NCBI RefSeq assembly: GCF_900452865.1
Contig: NZ_UGOZ01000001.1
Location: 2,170,001-2,234,000 of the forward strand
Length of the DNA stretch: 64,000 bases
Direction: 5' to 3'
Source of the DNA: Legionella taurinensis
Lineage (GTDB): Bacteria; Pseudomonadota; Gammaproteobacteria; Legionellales; Legionellaceae
Within the stretch, counting starts at the first letter, position 1; every line of letters begins with the position of its first letter. Position numbers and translations under genes: made by a program. Below are positions 19,516 to 28,063 of this stretch, piece after piece. The notes below the pieces were generated by a model. It ran no database searches. It saw nothing but the letters and a program-made list of their open reading frames with translations, and was not told the origin of the DNA.

Positions 19516-20259
19516 TTATTCTTTGACTTCGCCGGCAGCCGACGCATGACCGGTCAACGAACTCGACTTGATTTTGGCCATGCCCGGAAACAGCGAACGG
19601 GATTTCAACTCCCGCCCTCCCAGAAGGTGGTCAATGGCTTGACGCAGAATGAATTTGGCTGTTTTTAAGACCTGTAAATCGTCAAACTGATTGTGGGCCA
19701 ATCCCAGTACACTCTGACCAGAAAACCCCGGGCTGCTTTTCACAAGCCCCCTTCCTACCACAAAGCCATACTGCTTTAGGGGATCAACCGCTAAACCATC
19801 GACATCACAGGTCAATAGCAACGAGTAACCGCACACGTCAAGCAACTGCATTTCAAAGCGCCGCAGTAAAGCCTCGATGGCCAGTTTATTATTCACTGTG
19901 GCCAGCCCCTGCAGGGTGTATTGATAAGACTCGAACAGGGACGTGTAGCTTTCACCGGCATTGAGCGTGTAGTAAAGCAATTCGTTGACGTAAAGGCCAG
20001 CAAACAGGGACAGGCCGCTCAATCTAAGCGACGGCGCCAGGGTTTCCAGGCGGTTGATGTAGTGCCAGTCCTGACGGGTATCCACCGCGACCCACAGCGG
20101 GGTGAAGGCCTGCAGCAACACTTGCTTTTTACCTGCGCGACCGCCGCGGTAAAGGCCACGGAGCAAGCCCTGCTCCGGTGTGAAGAAGCTTAAATGGACA
20201 CTGGTATCGCCGGCAGGGCGCTTATGCAAAAGCCAGGCTTCGTGTTGATTAGTGGTCAT
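19516..20259 (-). CDS. recO: DNA repair protein RecO
   Basis: A 247-residue RecO, which loads RecA onto SSB-coated single-stranded DNA together with RecR. The N-terminal OB fold (EAWLLHKRPAGDTSVHLSFF, then GLLRGLYRGGRAGKKQ) and the conserved helical part (LFAGLYVNELLYYTL) are clear. The zinc-finger cysteines of some RecO proteins are not apparent. Its start overlaps the era stop by 11 bases, so era-recO is one transcription unit. It is convergent with the ankyrin gene, leaving 14 bases between the stops. Confidence 0.96.
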   Translation of the reverse strand: MTTNQHEAWLLHKRPAGDTSVHLSFFTPEQGLLRGLYRGGRAGKKQVLLQAFTPLWVAVDTRQDWHYINRLETLAPSLRLSGLSLFAGLYVNELLYYTLNAGESYTSLFESYQYTLQGLATVNNKLAIEALLRRFEMQLLDVCGYSLLLTCDVDGLAVDPLKQYGFVVGRGLVKSSPGFSGQSVLGLAHNQFDDLQVLKTAKFILRQAIDHLLGGRELKSRSLFPGMAKIKSSSLTGHASAAGEVKE

Positions 20260-21136
20260 AACCTAACTGTTTCAAAATCCGTTCATCGTCTGCCCAGCCG
20301 GATTTTACCTTACACCAGCATTGCAGAAAGACCTTTTTGCCTAATAATTTTTCCATGTCCAGACGGGCGGCGGTCGCGATTTCTTTCAATTTCTGACCTT
20401 TTTCACCAATAATAATCCGCTTGTGATTGTCTTTCTCCACCAGAATGAGGGCATGAATACGGACCACATTGCCCTCGTCTTTGTAGGATTCAATGTCCAC
20501 GGTGGTGGAATAAGGCAATTCCTGGCCGCAAAGGCGGAATATTTTCTCGCGCACGAGCTCCGCGCACAGAAATTTAATCGGCCGATCGGTGAACTGATCG
20601 TCATCAAACAAATGAGGGCCTTCCGGTAAAAAAGCTTTCAGGGCCTGTTGTAATTGTTCAACCTGAACCCCGGTTTTAGCCGACAGTGGAATAATGGAGG
20701 CAAAGGCATAGTGCTGGCTGATTTGTTCCATCCAGGGCAGCAACTGATCCTTGTCGGCTATTTTATCGACTTTGTTCACCGCCAGAATACAGGGCACGTT
20801 GGCTTGCCTGATAAGGGTCAATACGTGTTCATCCTCGTCTTTCCAATGCGTGCCATCCACCACCATCACCGCCACGTCCACGTCGCGCAGCACACTGTGA
20901 GCGGTTTTGTTCATCAGTCGATTCATGGCTTTTTTAGCCCCTTGATGAATACCGGGCGTATCCACGTAAACGTATTGATAATCCCCTTCGGTCTGAATGC
21001 CTAAAATGCTGTGGCGGGTCGTCTGGGGTTTGCGTGAAGTAATGCTTAATTTTTGCTGTAAGATCCGGTTCAGCAAGGTGGATTTACCCACATTGGGACG
21101 TCCTACCAGGGCAATGTAACCACAATAACTTGTCAT
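20249..21136 (-). CDS. era: Ribosome-assembly GTPase Era
   Basis: A 295-residue Era that binds the 3' end of 16S rRNA during 30S assembly. GTPase motifs are G1 GRPNVGKST, G3 DTPG and G4 NKVD; the C-terminal KH domain has IIGEKGQKLKEI. The ATG at 21136 is preferred over the TTG one codon upstream, with GGAAGGA nearby. Era normally follows rnc; here the upstream neighbour is instead a divergent 1040-residue unknown gene, so the usual lepB-rnc part is missing from this place. Confidence 0.97.
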   Translation of the reverse strand: MTSYCGYIALVGRPNVGKSTLLNRILQQKLSITSRKPQTTRHSILGIQTEGDYQYVYVDTPGIHQGAKKAMNRLMNKTAHSVLRDVDVAVMVVDGTHWKDEDEHVLTLIRQANVPCILAVNKVDKIADKDQLLPWMEQISQHYAFASIIPLSAKTGVQVEQLQQALKAFLPEGPHLFDDDQFTDRPIKFLCAELVREKIFRLCGQELPYSTTVDIESYKDEGNVVRIHALILVEKDNHKRIIIGEKGQKLKEIATAARLDMEKLLGKKVFLQCWCKVKSGWADDERILKQLGYDH

Positions 21137-21203
21137 CAATCCTTCCTGTTTATTTTTCGCACATTTTAACAGCCTGCGCCGGTAATTTCCAATATTAAAT
21201 ACC

Positions 21204-21232
21204 TTGCCACTCCGTAATGAAAGGGATATGGT
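21204..21232 (+). promoter_or_regulatory. Promoter of the 1040-residue protein gene
   Basis: TTGCCA (21204-21209), a 17-base spacer and TATGGT (21227-21232) form a plausible sigma-70 promoter ending 32 bases before the start codon. No PmrA-like direct repeat is present here. Confidence 0.5.
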
Positions 21233-21264
21233 GAAAGGACCAGGATGTTGGATAAAAAGTAACT

Positions 21265-24200
21265 ATGGCACGCTACAGGATTGTTGACGGTACTCCAAGG
21301 GAAGTGATTCCCCTGCAAATCAAACCCGCTGCCCATCAGGAAATCCCAAGCATTACCGGTTCAATCATCAGCCCTGAAGCCGGGGCCATGCTATACGGGT
21401 ACTACAGCATGGATTATCGCCTGCCCGGCGGCGATATGTTAAGGCTGCTGGCCAATCACAATCAGAAAACCGTCCAGATTCTGTTGTTAACCGGGGATGC
21501 GCAAAAACTGAAACAATTGCCAGGCACCCGGCAAGCTTCGCTGGTGGCCAATGCCATAGCCAGCATCCACCGTTATTGCATTCGCTCTGAAAGCTACAGC
21601 AAACCGCGCACGGCCGCACAACTGGCCAAATTCAATCTGGCTAAAAAAACCATTCAGCGGCTGAGCCGTTTATTGCCTGCCGAGCGGGCTGTTCCTGTCG
21701 GAGATTGGGCCGCTTATGAAGCGCTTCGTCATCAGGTTATCACCTTAATCGAAGCGTGCCGGGCAGAAAACCGCCTGTTAACCACCAATCCTGTGCTTTC
21801 CGAGGGCTGGTTGGAAACCATCCTGTATGAAGCACGTCAGGAAGCACAACATTTTGAATTAAACCGGGTTTTCCCTGTGTCACGACTGGATCAACTGGAT
21901 TTTACCGAAGTCAAATCCAGACGTCAGGGCAAAGCCACGACGTTCATCTGGGACAGCGATATCCACATCGGCCATAATGAACAGGCCCTGCATGATACCT
22001 TGAGCATGATCGGCAACCTTTATGGTTTGTTGCCCGCCTCGAGCCTGACGCAGGTTCCAGCTAACCGTTTCAAACGCCTTGAAACCTTTTTGTATAAGCT
22101 CTGGAATGATGGCCATCATTGGATTAACCACTTGGCCAGCCGCAAAAAGCTACCCCATACCATCGACACCGACAATCACAGCAACGGGCTGTCGGTGTTA
22201 AAAATTAAACCGTACTACAGCCTTGGAGGCATCCCTCAACGAGGCTATGCAAATGTCGCCGCCCTGGTTCATTCCCTGACCGGCGCCCATGAGCCCGGAA
22301 AAACGGCACCATCGCTTGACGAAGCGCAGCGCTTATTGACACCATGCCCCAACGGCAGCTGGGTATTGCTTGACAATCAATCCCGTATCCTCATCCGCGT
22401 CAATGACGATTGGCTTCAATTGAATTATTTTGAGGAAGACGGCCTCGTCTATCCTCTGCCGCACGGCGAGGATCTCTTCACTTTAAGTCAATTAAGCAAA
22501 CAACATTTGTACCTCCCTGAAAAATTCAAACTTCACACCCGGGCCTTTTTTTCAAAAATTCCCTTATTTTTCAGCTATTTTTTCAATAGTCTTAAAACGT
22601 TCACCCAGGCCTTGCAACGCGAATTCCACCAGCACGTGCACGAAGGCCATGTCGTCCTGGATAACCCGATACCTGCAGAGGAAACCAGGACGCTTCATCC
22701 TCTGCTCAACTCCCTTCAGGATATCCTGAATGGGCATGGCCTGCTGGCCACCGGACAAACCCTTGAAGAATTTGTCCGCGAGAAAATAGCCAACAGCCCC
22801 TATGTGGTCGTCCGTGAGCAGCACCGCCCTTCTCCCCCGGCTTACGATAATCCATTGCACCGCTCATTCCATGTTCTGCGCCACATTGCCGGTTTTTTTG
22901 TCGATACCAGCGAACGCAATCCCCTTGTGGGCACGCTGGCGATGGCCGCTTACCTTTACGGCGGCTGTGCGGTTCTGGCACCCAAAGCCTTGACGGCAGT
23001 CTTAACCAAACTGCATTTACACGGGCTTATCCGCGGCATTGAACCCACCCAGGCTTTAGGCCACTGGATGAGCCATGGCCCCACCTCAGAAGCCATTTCA
23101 GCGGCGGTCACCTACTGGCAGGGAATCATCGTTGGCGGCGATCTGGATCAATTTTTCATCAAAGCGGTCAGCGTGCTGCATGAGGAGCCCGCCGAAGTAG
23201 CGATTATTGTCGCCCTGGCGCTGGGACTTGGCTATGGCCTGAGCAGGCTTATCCCCTCCCTTCAGGAGGAAATGGGGGAATTTCCTTACCCCAATTATGC
23301 GGCAATAGGGGCGAAAGGCGGAGCAGCCATTTATGATACCGTGATGTACCCGGGGGATGACTGGCTGTTAGGCAGTCTGAAATGGCTGCTCAAGACGGGA
23401 CTGTCTTTTGCAAAAATCATGATTGCTCCCTTTGTTGAGGCGTCTCATTACGGTTACCGTGAAGGATTCCTGCCGGGTTTGAAAAAAAGCGGCCGGGTGA
23501 CTTTAAATGTGGTTAAACGAACCGTGGCGGCGCTGCTGGATCTGGTGCTCGCGGTATTGACCATCCCTTTTCTTGAAATCAGCGCCCTGTTCATTCATGT
23601 GCCTTTCAGCGGCTTGACGAATCTGGTCAGCAAAACCATGGCGTATCTCGGCAATTGGCAAATACTGGGACAGGTCTTGCTCGATTTCGCAGAAAGGCCT
23701 TCCGAACAGGCCTACCTGCGCGGGTTTCGCCTCTCTCCCCTTTATGGTTTCAGCAGCCCTTTTGGCCTGTACCACGACAACAAGGTGCTTAACGTCCTTT
23801 GTAACGCCGGCATGTTGTTCCTGTGGCCGCCAGTGCAGGTGCTTAAAAACCTGCTGGTATTGCCTTTCATCGACGGCCTTTCCTTTTTTGCCCGCGCGGC
23901 CCTGATCATCATCAACCCAGCCAGCCGATTTACTGCTTACGTTTCAGGCCAGGTGTTAGTCAAGGCAGGGTTACTCTGGGATAATTCCATTGGTTTGTTA
24001 TTTCAGGGAGCCGCCTGGCTCACACTGAGCTGCAGTAACCTGTTGTCCACCGAGGCGAGTGAAATTCGATTGTCCTGCCTTGAATTGCTACAAACCGTAC
24101 GCCACCACCTGCATCATTGGGCGTTTCACCCGGAAAACCACGAGGAACCTTACCGTGCTGAAAGCTATTTTCTTGAAGAACCCCTTCGCTTTGAGCGCCT

Positions 24201-24387
24201 GCCTCACCAGGAAGACGATTGCCTGATGAAAATGATGCTGAATAAACAACAGGCGGCTACCCTTCCCCTGCTGGGAAAACACCCTTTACGCTCCCCTCCT
24301 CAGTCCAGGAACAAGCAGGCTTTGAGCGATGATGAAAGCGAAACCCTTTTGCCGCCGCAACTTTTCAGTAACAATCCTGCTATTTAA
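21265..24387 (+). CDS. Unknown 1040-residue protein with hydrophobic C-terminal half, candidate effector
   Basis: The family is not recognised. Residues 1-530 are largely polar and probably globular. From about residue 535 to 950 there are repeated hydrophobic stretches, for example around GTLAMAAYLYGGCAVLAP, AIIVALALGLGYGL, LLDLVLAVLTIPFLEISALF and LLFLWPPVQVLKNLLVLPF, suggesting several membrane-inserted or hairpin segments. The last 80 residues are polar, with acidic clusters (LSDDESETLLPP). There is no Sec signal peptide at the N-terminus (MARYRIVDGTPREV). It is a single-gene unit next to era, where rnc would usually be found. Large, partly hydrophobic proteins without a signal peptide are common among Legionella translocated effectors; that role is inference. 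Confidence 0.75.
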   Translation: MARYRIVDGTPREVIPLQIKPAAHQEIPSITGSIISPEAGAMLYGYYSMDYRLPGGDMLRLLANHNQKTVQILLLTGDAQKLKQLPGTRQASLVANAIASIHRYCIRSESYSKPRTAAQLAKFNLAKKTIQRLSRLLPAERAVPVGDWAAYEALRHQVITLIEACRAENRLLTTNPVLSEGWLETILYEARQEAQHFELNRVFPVSRLDQLDFTEVKSRRQGKATTFIWDSDIHIGHNEQALHDTLSMIGNLYGLLPASSLTQVPANRFKRLETFLYKLWNDGHHWINHLASRKKLPHTIDTDNHSNGLSVLKIKPYYSLGGIPQRGYANVAALVHSLTGAHEPGKTAPSLDEAQRLLTPCPNGSWVLLDNQSRILIRVNDDWLQLNYFEEDGLVYPLPHGEDLFTLSQLSKQHLYLPEKFKLHTRAFFSKIPLFFSYFFNSLKTFTQALQREFHQHVHEGHVVLDNPIPAEETRTLHPLLNSLQDILNGHGLLATGQTLEEFVREKIANSPYVVVREQHRPSPPAYDNPLHRSFHVLRHIAGFFVDTSERNPLVGTLAMAAYLYGGCAVLAPKALTAVLTKLHLHGLIRGIEPTQALGHWMSHGPTSEAISAAVTYWQGIIVGGDLDQFFIKAVSVLHEEPAEVAIIVALALGLGYGLSRLIPSLQEEMGEFPYPNYAAIGAKGGAAIYDTVMYPGDDWLLGSLKWLLKTGLSFAKIMIAPFVEASHYGYREGFLPGLKKSGRVTLNVVKRTVAALLDLVLAVLTIPFLEISALFIHVPFSGLTNLVSKTMAYLGNWQILGQVLLDFAERPSEQAYLRGFRLSPLYGFSSPFGLYHDNKVLNVLCNAGMLFLWPPVQVLKNLLVLPFIDGLSFFARAALIIINPASRFTAYVSGQVLVKAGLLWDNSIGLLFQGAAWLTLSCSNLLSTEASEIRLSCLELLQTVRHHLHHWAFHPENHEEPYRAESYFLEEPLRFERLPHQEDDCLMKMMLNKQQAATLPLLGKHPLRSPPQSRNKQALSDDESETLLPPQLFSNNPAI

Positions 24388-24445
24388 GCCTTAAAGGGTT
24401 ATACTATAAGCAAAAGCGATTCACATTGACTTTCAGGACATACCG

Positions 24446-24877
24446 ATGAATAAGGGATTTACATTAATCGAATTGATGATCGCCGTGGTGGTCATCGCCA
24501 TATTGACTACCATCGCTTATCCCAGCTACCTTGAATACATTACACGTGCGAGACGCAGCGATGGGCAATCCGCTCTTCTTGATTTAGCCAGCCGCATGGA
24601 GCGTTTTTATTCCGAACGCAATACCTATCAGACAGCCACCATCGGCACAGGCGCCGCGACCGACGTGCGCGCCACCAACGTGTCCCCTGACGGCTGGTAT
24701 ACCCTTTCCATTACGGCACAAACCGCCTCTGCCTACACCTTGCAGGCTACGCCGAGGAACGCTCAGGGAACCGATGACACGCGTTGCCAATCCCTGACCA
24801 TCAATAACCTCGGCGCCAAAGGCATCACCAATGGCCCAGGTGGGGCGCCAACCGGTCCGGTCGCCCGTTGCTGGTGA
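24446..24877 (+). CDS. pilE: Type IV pilin PilE-like
   Basis: A 143-residue pilin. The short leader MNKG is followed by the prepilin peptidase site and N-terminal helix FTLIELMIAVVVIAILTTIA, with Glu5 of the mature protein present. Two cysteines near the C-terminus (DTRC and VARCW) would make the usual D-region disulfide. AGGA lies eight bases before the ATG, and a TATACT -10-like element is at about 24401. In Pseudomonas the minor pilin pilE lies near lspA and ispH, and here lspA is about 3 kb away, so this may be a remnant of that order. Whether it is a major or a minor pilin cannot be told. The machinery genes pilMNOPQ are also in this window. Confidence 0.88.
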   Translation: MNKGFTLIELMIAVVVIAILTTIAYPSYLEYITRARRSDGQSALLDLASRMERFYSERNTYQTATIGTGAATDVRATNVSPDGWYTLSITAQTASAYTLQATPRNAQGTDDTRCQSLTINNLGAKGITNGPGGAPTGPVARCW

Positions 24878-24913
24878 GAAAAATTGTCTTTTTTAGTTCT
24901 ACTTGCGCTCATT

Positions 24914-24950
24914 TTGACTATTGAATAGTCAATTAAATTGGGTATATAAT
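24914..24950 (+). promoter_or_regulatory. Promoter with embedded perfect palindrome
   Basis: TTGACTATTGAATAGTCAA (24914-24932) is a 19-base perfect inverted repeat. It covers a -35-like TTGAAT (24921-24926), which is 18 bases from a consensus -10 TATAAT (24945-24950). A dimeric regulator bound here would block or control the 666-residue protein gene. The regulator is unknown. Confidence 0.6.
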
Positions 24951-24980
24951 TAAATATCATGCTGCTGCCAGAGTTTTGAT

Positions 24981-26981
24981 ATGACTGATTCGGCCCAATT
25001 GCCTCCCCACTTAAGTCCTCATTCCGATACCGATGTGCAAGACCCTACCGCCCTGTTGTCACAGCCAATGGAAAAACCCTTAGTCCTTACTCTGAAAGGC
25101 AATGATGGTCAGGACGTCAATCTGACCTCTTCGCAATTGGAAAGCTGGTTTGCCGCCATTGAGCGTGATGAAATGGAAAACAATGCCAACAATGGCCTGA
25201 CCCCCAATTTGCCATTGCAGGAATTGCAGCGCGACCCCTATTTTGCCACCCAGTTTGTGGGACGTTACGGCATCAAAACAGCCAAAGATGTCATCGCATT
25301 CCTGAAATCACCCGCAGGCGACAGTGTTAAGATCATGATTGGCGAGGAGTTGGCTCAGGTGGCCGCTCTTGAAGAATTTAAACGTCAGGAATACCAAACC
25401 CACGAAATCAGACAACACCGCCTGCTGGCGTTTTTACTGCTTGGTCTGCTCTATCGTGAAGCCCATGCCCGCCATGTGGTTGAAGCAAACACTCAACAGG
25501 CCGAAGCGCGTGTCCAGCAAGGTGAGGCCAATATCAGCCAGGAGCAGCAGCGGGCTCGTGAACAGCGGACAGCCGCCCTCAATCAATCGCTGAATTCGTT
25601 CAATAATACCGCCGCCGCGATTGAATCCCGCTTAAGTCAAAAAGAGTTGGAACTGGATAGTGTGCAACGGGAGTTGCAAGCCATTAATCCCGAAGAAATG
25701 GCCATGCGCTATGAAACCTTTGACAGGCATCTTGGTGAATTGGAGATTCAGTTCCAATTGCCTGAGTTGAACATTGATGAACAAATCGCAAGCCTCGAGG
25801 CTCAAAAGACCGCTCTGGAAGCACAACTTCAAACTCAAACGCCAGACGCGCTGGAAAGTGCTTTAGTCGATCCCAATGCCCCGCCGCAACGACTGGACAG
25901 TGGCAGCGGCAACCTCAAAGACAGAATTGCTGAGCTTTCTGAGCGCATTCATGCTTTAAAACAACAAAAAATCGCCAGCGCCAGCGCACATATTCCTCAA
26001 ATTGAAGACAAAATCAAGGCATTGAGCGACAAACTGGAATCGCAACTCGACGATATGCAGCAGTTGATTGAAAGCGGTAAAGATGACGAAGCACGCAAGA
26101 TTCTGCTTGAACACAACGGCCTGCACCTGCAAATCGCCGGATTAAAAGACATGGTGGGTGTGCTTAAAGGTGAAAAAGTACTCTATAAAGACGATGGTCA
26201 GGTTGCCAAATCCTTTGATGAGGCTGCGTTTGTTCTTCCTCTGGACAAAAAAGTAGTCAAGCAGAATGATAAATACTATCTAATCGGCGCTAAACAGGAT
26301 TTAAGCACCATGGAAGAGCATGATCTCCTGCAAGCCCAGAAAGATTTTGAGCGTGCCCGCCCAGAAATCAGCAACTTGAAACTGCTGGTAAAGCACAACC
26401 ATGGTCTGGAAAATGAACGCCTGCAACAAGTGCAGGACAAGTCCAAATCCCTGCACAATGACATCATGACGCTTCGCAACCAACTGACCCAGATTCAGGC
26501 TGCCCGCTCCGAAGTCGTGGCCGAGATGCAAAAGCTTGATCCTAGCATGACCCCGGAGTCACTGATTCGTCCGACCATCCCGACACCGACACCGTCCAGC
26601 AACCCGGTGAATTCAGTCGGCAAACCGGCACCCCAAACCCCTCATGCCACGCAGGTGTACAAAATGCTGTATGAGATTATTCAGCGGCTGCCACCGGCTC
26701 CAAAAGACGCCGCTGCTCAATTGGAAAAAGAAATGGAAGACATGCACAAGGCCAAGGGCAAGCCCATGAGTGAAAAAGTCAGGGACATGTTGAAGAAAGC
26801 TATCCTTGATCCATTACGCGCTGGAACCCCTATCCCGAAAATACCCATGGATACGTTGATTCGTTGCATGCCCTACTTCGGTGTTGATCCGGAAAAACCC
26901 AACGTGATGCCGCCTACTCCGACCTCACAGGCTAATAAACCGGAAACCCCGACGCCTTTTTCTACAACGCTTAAAATGTGA
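24981..26981 (+). CDS. Unknown 666-residue coiled-coil protein, candidate effector
   Basis: The family is not recognised. Residues 1-150 are globular. A short hydrophobic stretch (LLAFLLLGLLYREAH, about residues 150-165) is followed by a long Glu/Gln-rich coiled coil to about residue 540, with breaks. There is then a Pro/Thr-rich linker (TIPTPTPSSNPVNS), a small helical domain, and a polar Pro/Thr tail ending FSTTLKM. It has no signal peptide. It stands alone behind its own promoter, between pilE and the aldolase-like gene. The coiled-coil build and polar tail resemble Legionella Dot/Icm substrates, but nothing in the sequence proves secretion. Confidence 0.78.
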   Translation: MTDSAQLPPHLSPHSDTDVQDPTALLSQPMEKPLVLTLKGNDGQDVNLTSSQLESWFAAIERDEMENNANNGLTPNLPLQELQRDPYFATQFVGRYGIKTAKDVIAFLKSPAGDSVKIMIGEELAQVAALEEFKRQEYQTHEIRQHRLLAFLLLGLLYREAHARHVVEANTQQAEARVQQGEANISQEQQRAREQRTAALNQSLNSFNNTAAAIESRLSQKELELDSVQRELQAINPEEMAMRYETFDRHLGELEIQFQLPELNIDEQIASLEAQKTALEAQLQTQTPDALESALVDPNAPPQRLDSGSGNLKDRIAELSERIHALKQQKIASASAHIPQIEDKIKALSDKLESQLDDMQQLIESGKDDEARKILLEHNGLHLQIAGLKDMVGVLKGEKVLYKDDGQVAKSFDEAAFVLPLDKKVVKQNDKYYLIGAKQDLSTMEEHDLLQAQKDFERARPEISNLKLLVKHNHGLENERLQQVQDKSKSLHNDIMTLRNQLTQIQAARSEVVAEMQKLDPSMTPESLIRPTIPTPTPSSNPVNSVGKPAPQTPHATQVYKMLYEIIQRLPPAPKDAAAQLEKEMEDMHKAKGKPMSEKVRDMLKKAILDPLRAGTPIPKIPMDTLIRCMPYFGVDPEKPNVMPPTPTSQANKPETPTPFSTTLKM

Positions 26982-27058
26982 TCCTGTCGTCATATTCCCC
27001 TTGCTAAGCGGCCGCAACTCTTCTAACATAAATGAATTATTGCAGGCCGTAGGCGGGA

Positions 27059-27619
27059 ATGATCGTGACAGAAAAGTTCTTTGGTAATCAATCAATCATT
27101 GTGACACTGGATGTTGACGCCCTCTTATTTGACCGTTTAAAACAAATTGCCCATGCCGGATTTTCCATTGTTGAAATCAATACCTGCGATCAGAATCTCT
27201 TAAAGAAGATTCTTGAGGATTTTCCCGGTTTGCGGATAGGTGCCGGTAATGTCATCAGTACTCAGCAACTCGAAGATTGTTATCAGGCTGGCGTTCACTT
27301 TATTTCAAGCCCGGGGTTTTTACCGGCCATCGCGCAGACAGCCGCGATTTATTCTGTCAACTATTTACCGGGGATTGCCACCATTTCTGAAGCGATGCAG
27401 GTCATCGCCTTGGGTTACCATCAGGCGAGGCCCTATCCAGCGACCCTGTCTTTCTGTGCCCTGCTCAATAAAAACCTGCCCATGCTTCGCTTATTTCCCG
27501 CTGAAATTGAATGGGATGAAGCAGAACATTATTTGAATTTACCCGCCGTTGCCGCTGTCAGCATTTTAAATCCGGAAAGCAAACAGCTGAGTGCCTTATC
27601 GACCGGGGTTTTTGCATAA
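27059..27619 (+). CDS. Truncated KDPG-aldolase-like protein lacking the Schiff-base lysine
   Basis: At 186 residues it is shorter than KDPG aldolase (Eda, a little over 210). It aligns along the barrel: the catalytic-base region retains Glu39 (VEIN), and GAGNV, SPG and LPGIATISEAM match GAGTV, SPG and IPGISTVSELM of Eda. The Schiff-base lysine of KFFPAE is replaced by Arg144 in LRLFPAE, and the C-terminal phosphate-binding TGGI segment is absent. It therefore should not split KDPG by the class I mechanism. It could be a pseudoenzyme with a binding role or a decaying paralog. The reading frame is intact, which argues for retained function. Its end overlaps the convergent lspA end by 24 bases. 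Confidence 0.75.
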   Translation: MIVTEKFFGNQSIIVTLDVDALLFDRLKQIAHAGFSIVEINTCDQNLLKKILEDFPGLRIGAGNVISTQQLEDCYQAGVHFISSPGFLPAIAQTAAIYSVNYLPGIATISEAMQVIALGYHQARPYPATLSFCALLNKNLPMLRLFPAEIEWDEAEHYLNLPAVAAVSILNPESKQLSALSTGVFA

Positions 27620-28063
27620 ATCAATCAGCAATAAAACCGCCCCTAGACAAATGGCGCTGTCGGCCAAATTAAATACTGGCCAATGATGGTTTTTGTAATA
27701 CACGTCAATAAAATCAATCACATGCCCTAAAAAAGCCCGATCGTACAGATTTCCTACCGCGCCGCCCAGAATGAGACTCACGGCTAAGGATTGCAGCACA
27801 GCCTGTTTCGGTAAACGGATGAGCCAGACGATCAGGACAATGCTCATGGCAATACTGAAACCTGCAAAAAACCAGCGGTTCCACCCGCCGACGCCGCTTA
27901 AAAAGCTGAACGCAGCGCCGGTGTTGTAGGCCAGCGTCAAATTGACCATGGGCATAATCGGCTTCGGCTGGTAAGCATTGAGCCAGATTGCCGCCGCGTA
28001 TTTACTGAGCTGATCAAGCCCCAGGACCACGAGGCTTAACAGAAACCAGAGCCATTTTTTCAT
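27596..28063 (-). CDS. lspA: Lipoprotein signal peptidase LspA
   Basis: A 155-residue inner-membrane aspartyl protease that cleaves prolipoprotein signal peptides after lipidation. Four membrane segments are visible. The two catalytic aspartates lie in [18 protein letters not shown] and [11 protein letters not shown]. The ATG overlaps the ileS stop by four bases, giving translational coupling. The fkpB-ispH genes that often follow are absent; the aldolase-like gene is there instead, on the opposite strand. Confidence 0.97.
   Translation of the reverse strand: MKKWLWFLLSLVVLGLDQLSKYAAAIWLNAYQPKPIMPMVNLTLAYNTGAAFSFLSGVGGWNRWFFAGFSIAMSIVLIVWLIRLPKQAVLQSLAVSLILGGAVGNLYDRAFLGHVIDFIDVYYKNHHWPVFNLADSAICLGAVLLLIDLCKNPGR

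Noticed and set aside
24933-24957. Two AATTAAAT copies before the 666-residue gene as a PmrA box
   Set aside because: They are 18 bases apart and the second overlaps the -10 region.
27059-27619. Functional Eda aldolase
   Set aside because: The Schiff-base lysine is Arg and the C-terminal phosphate site is missing.
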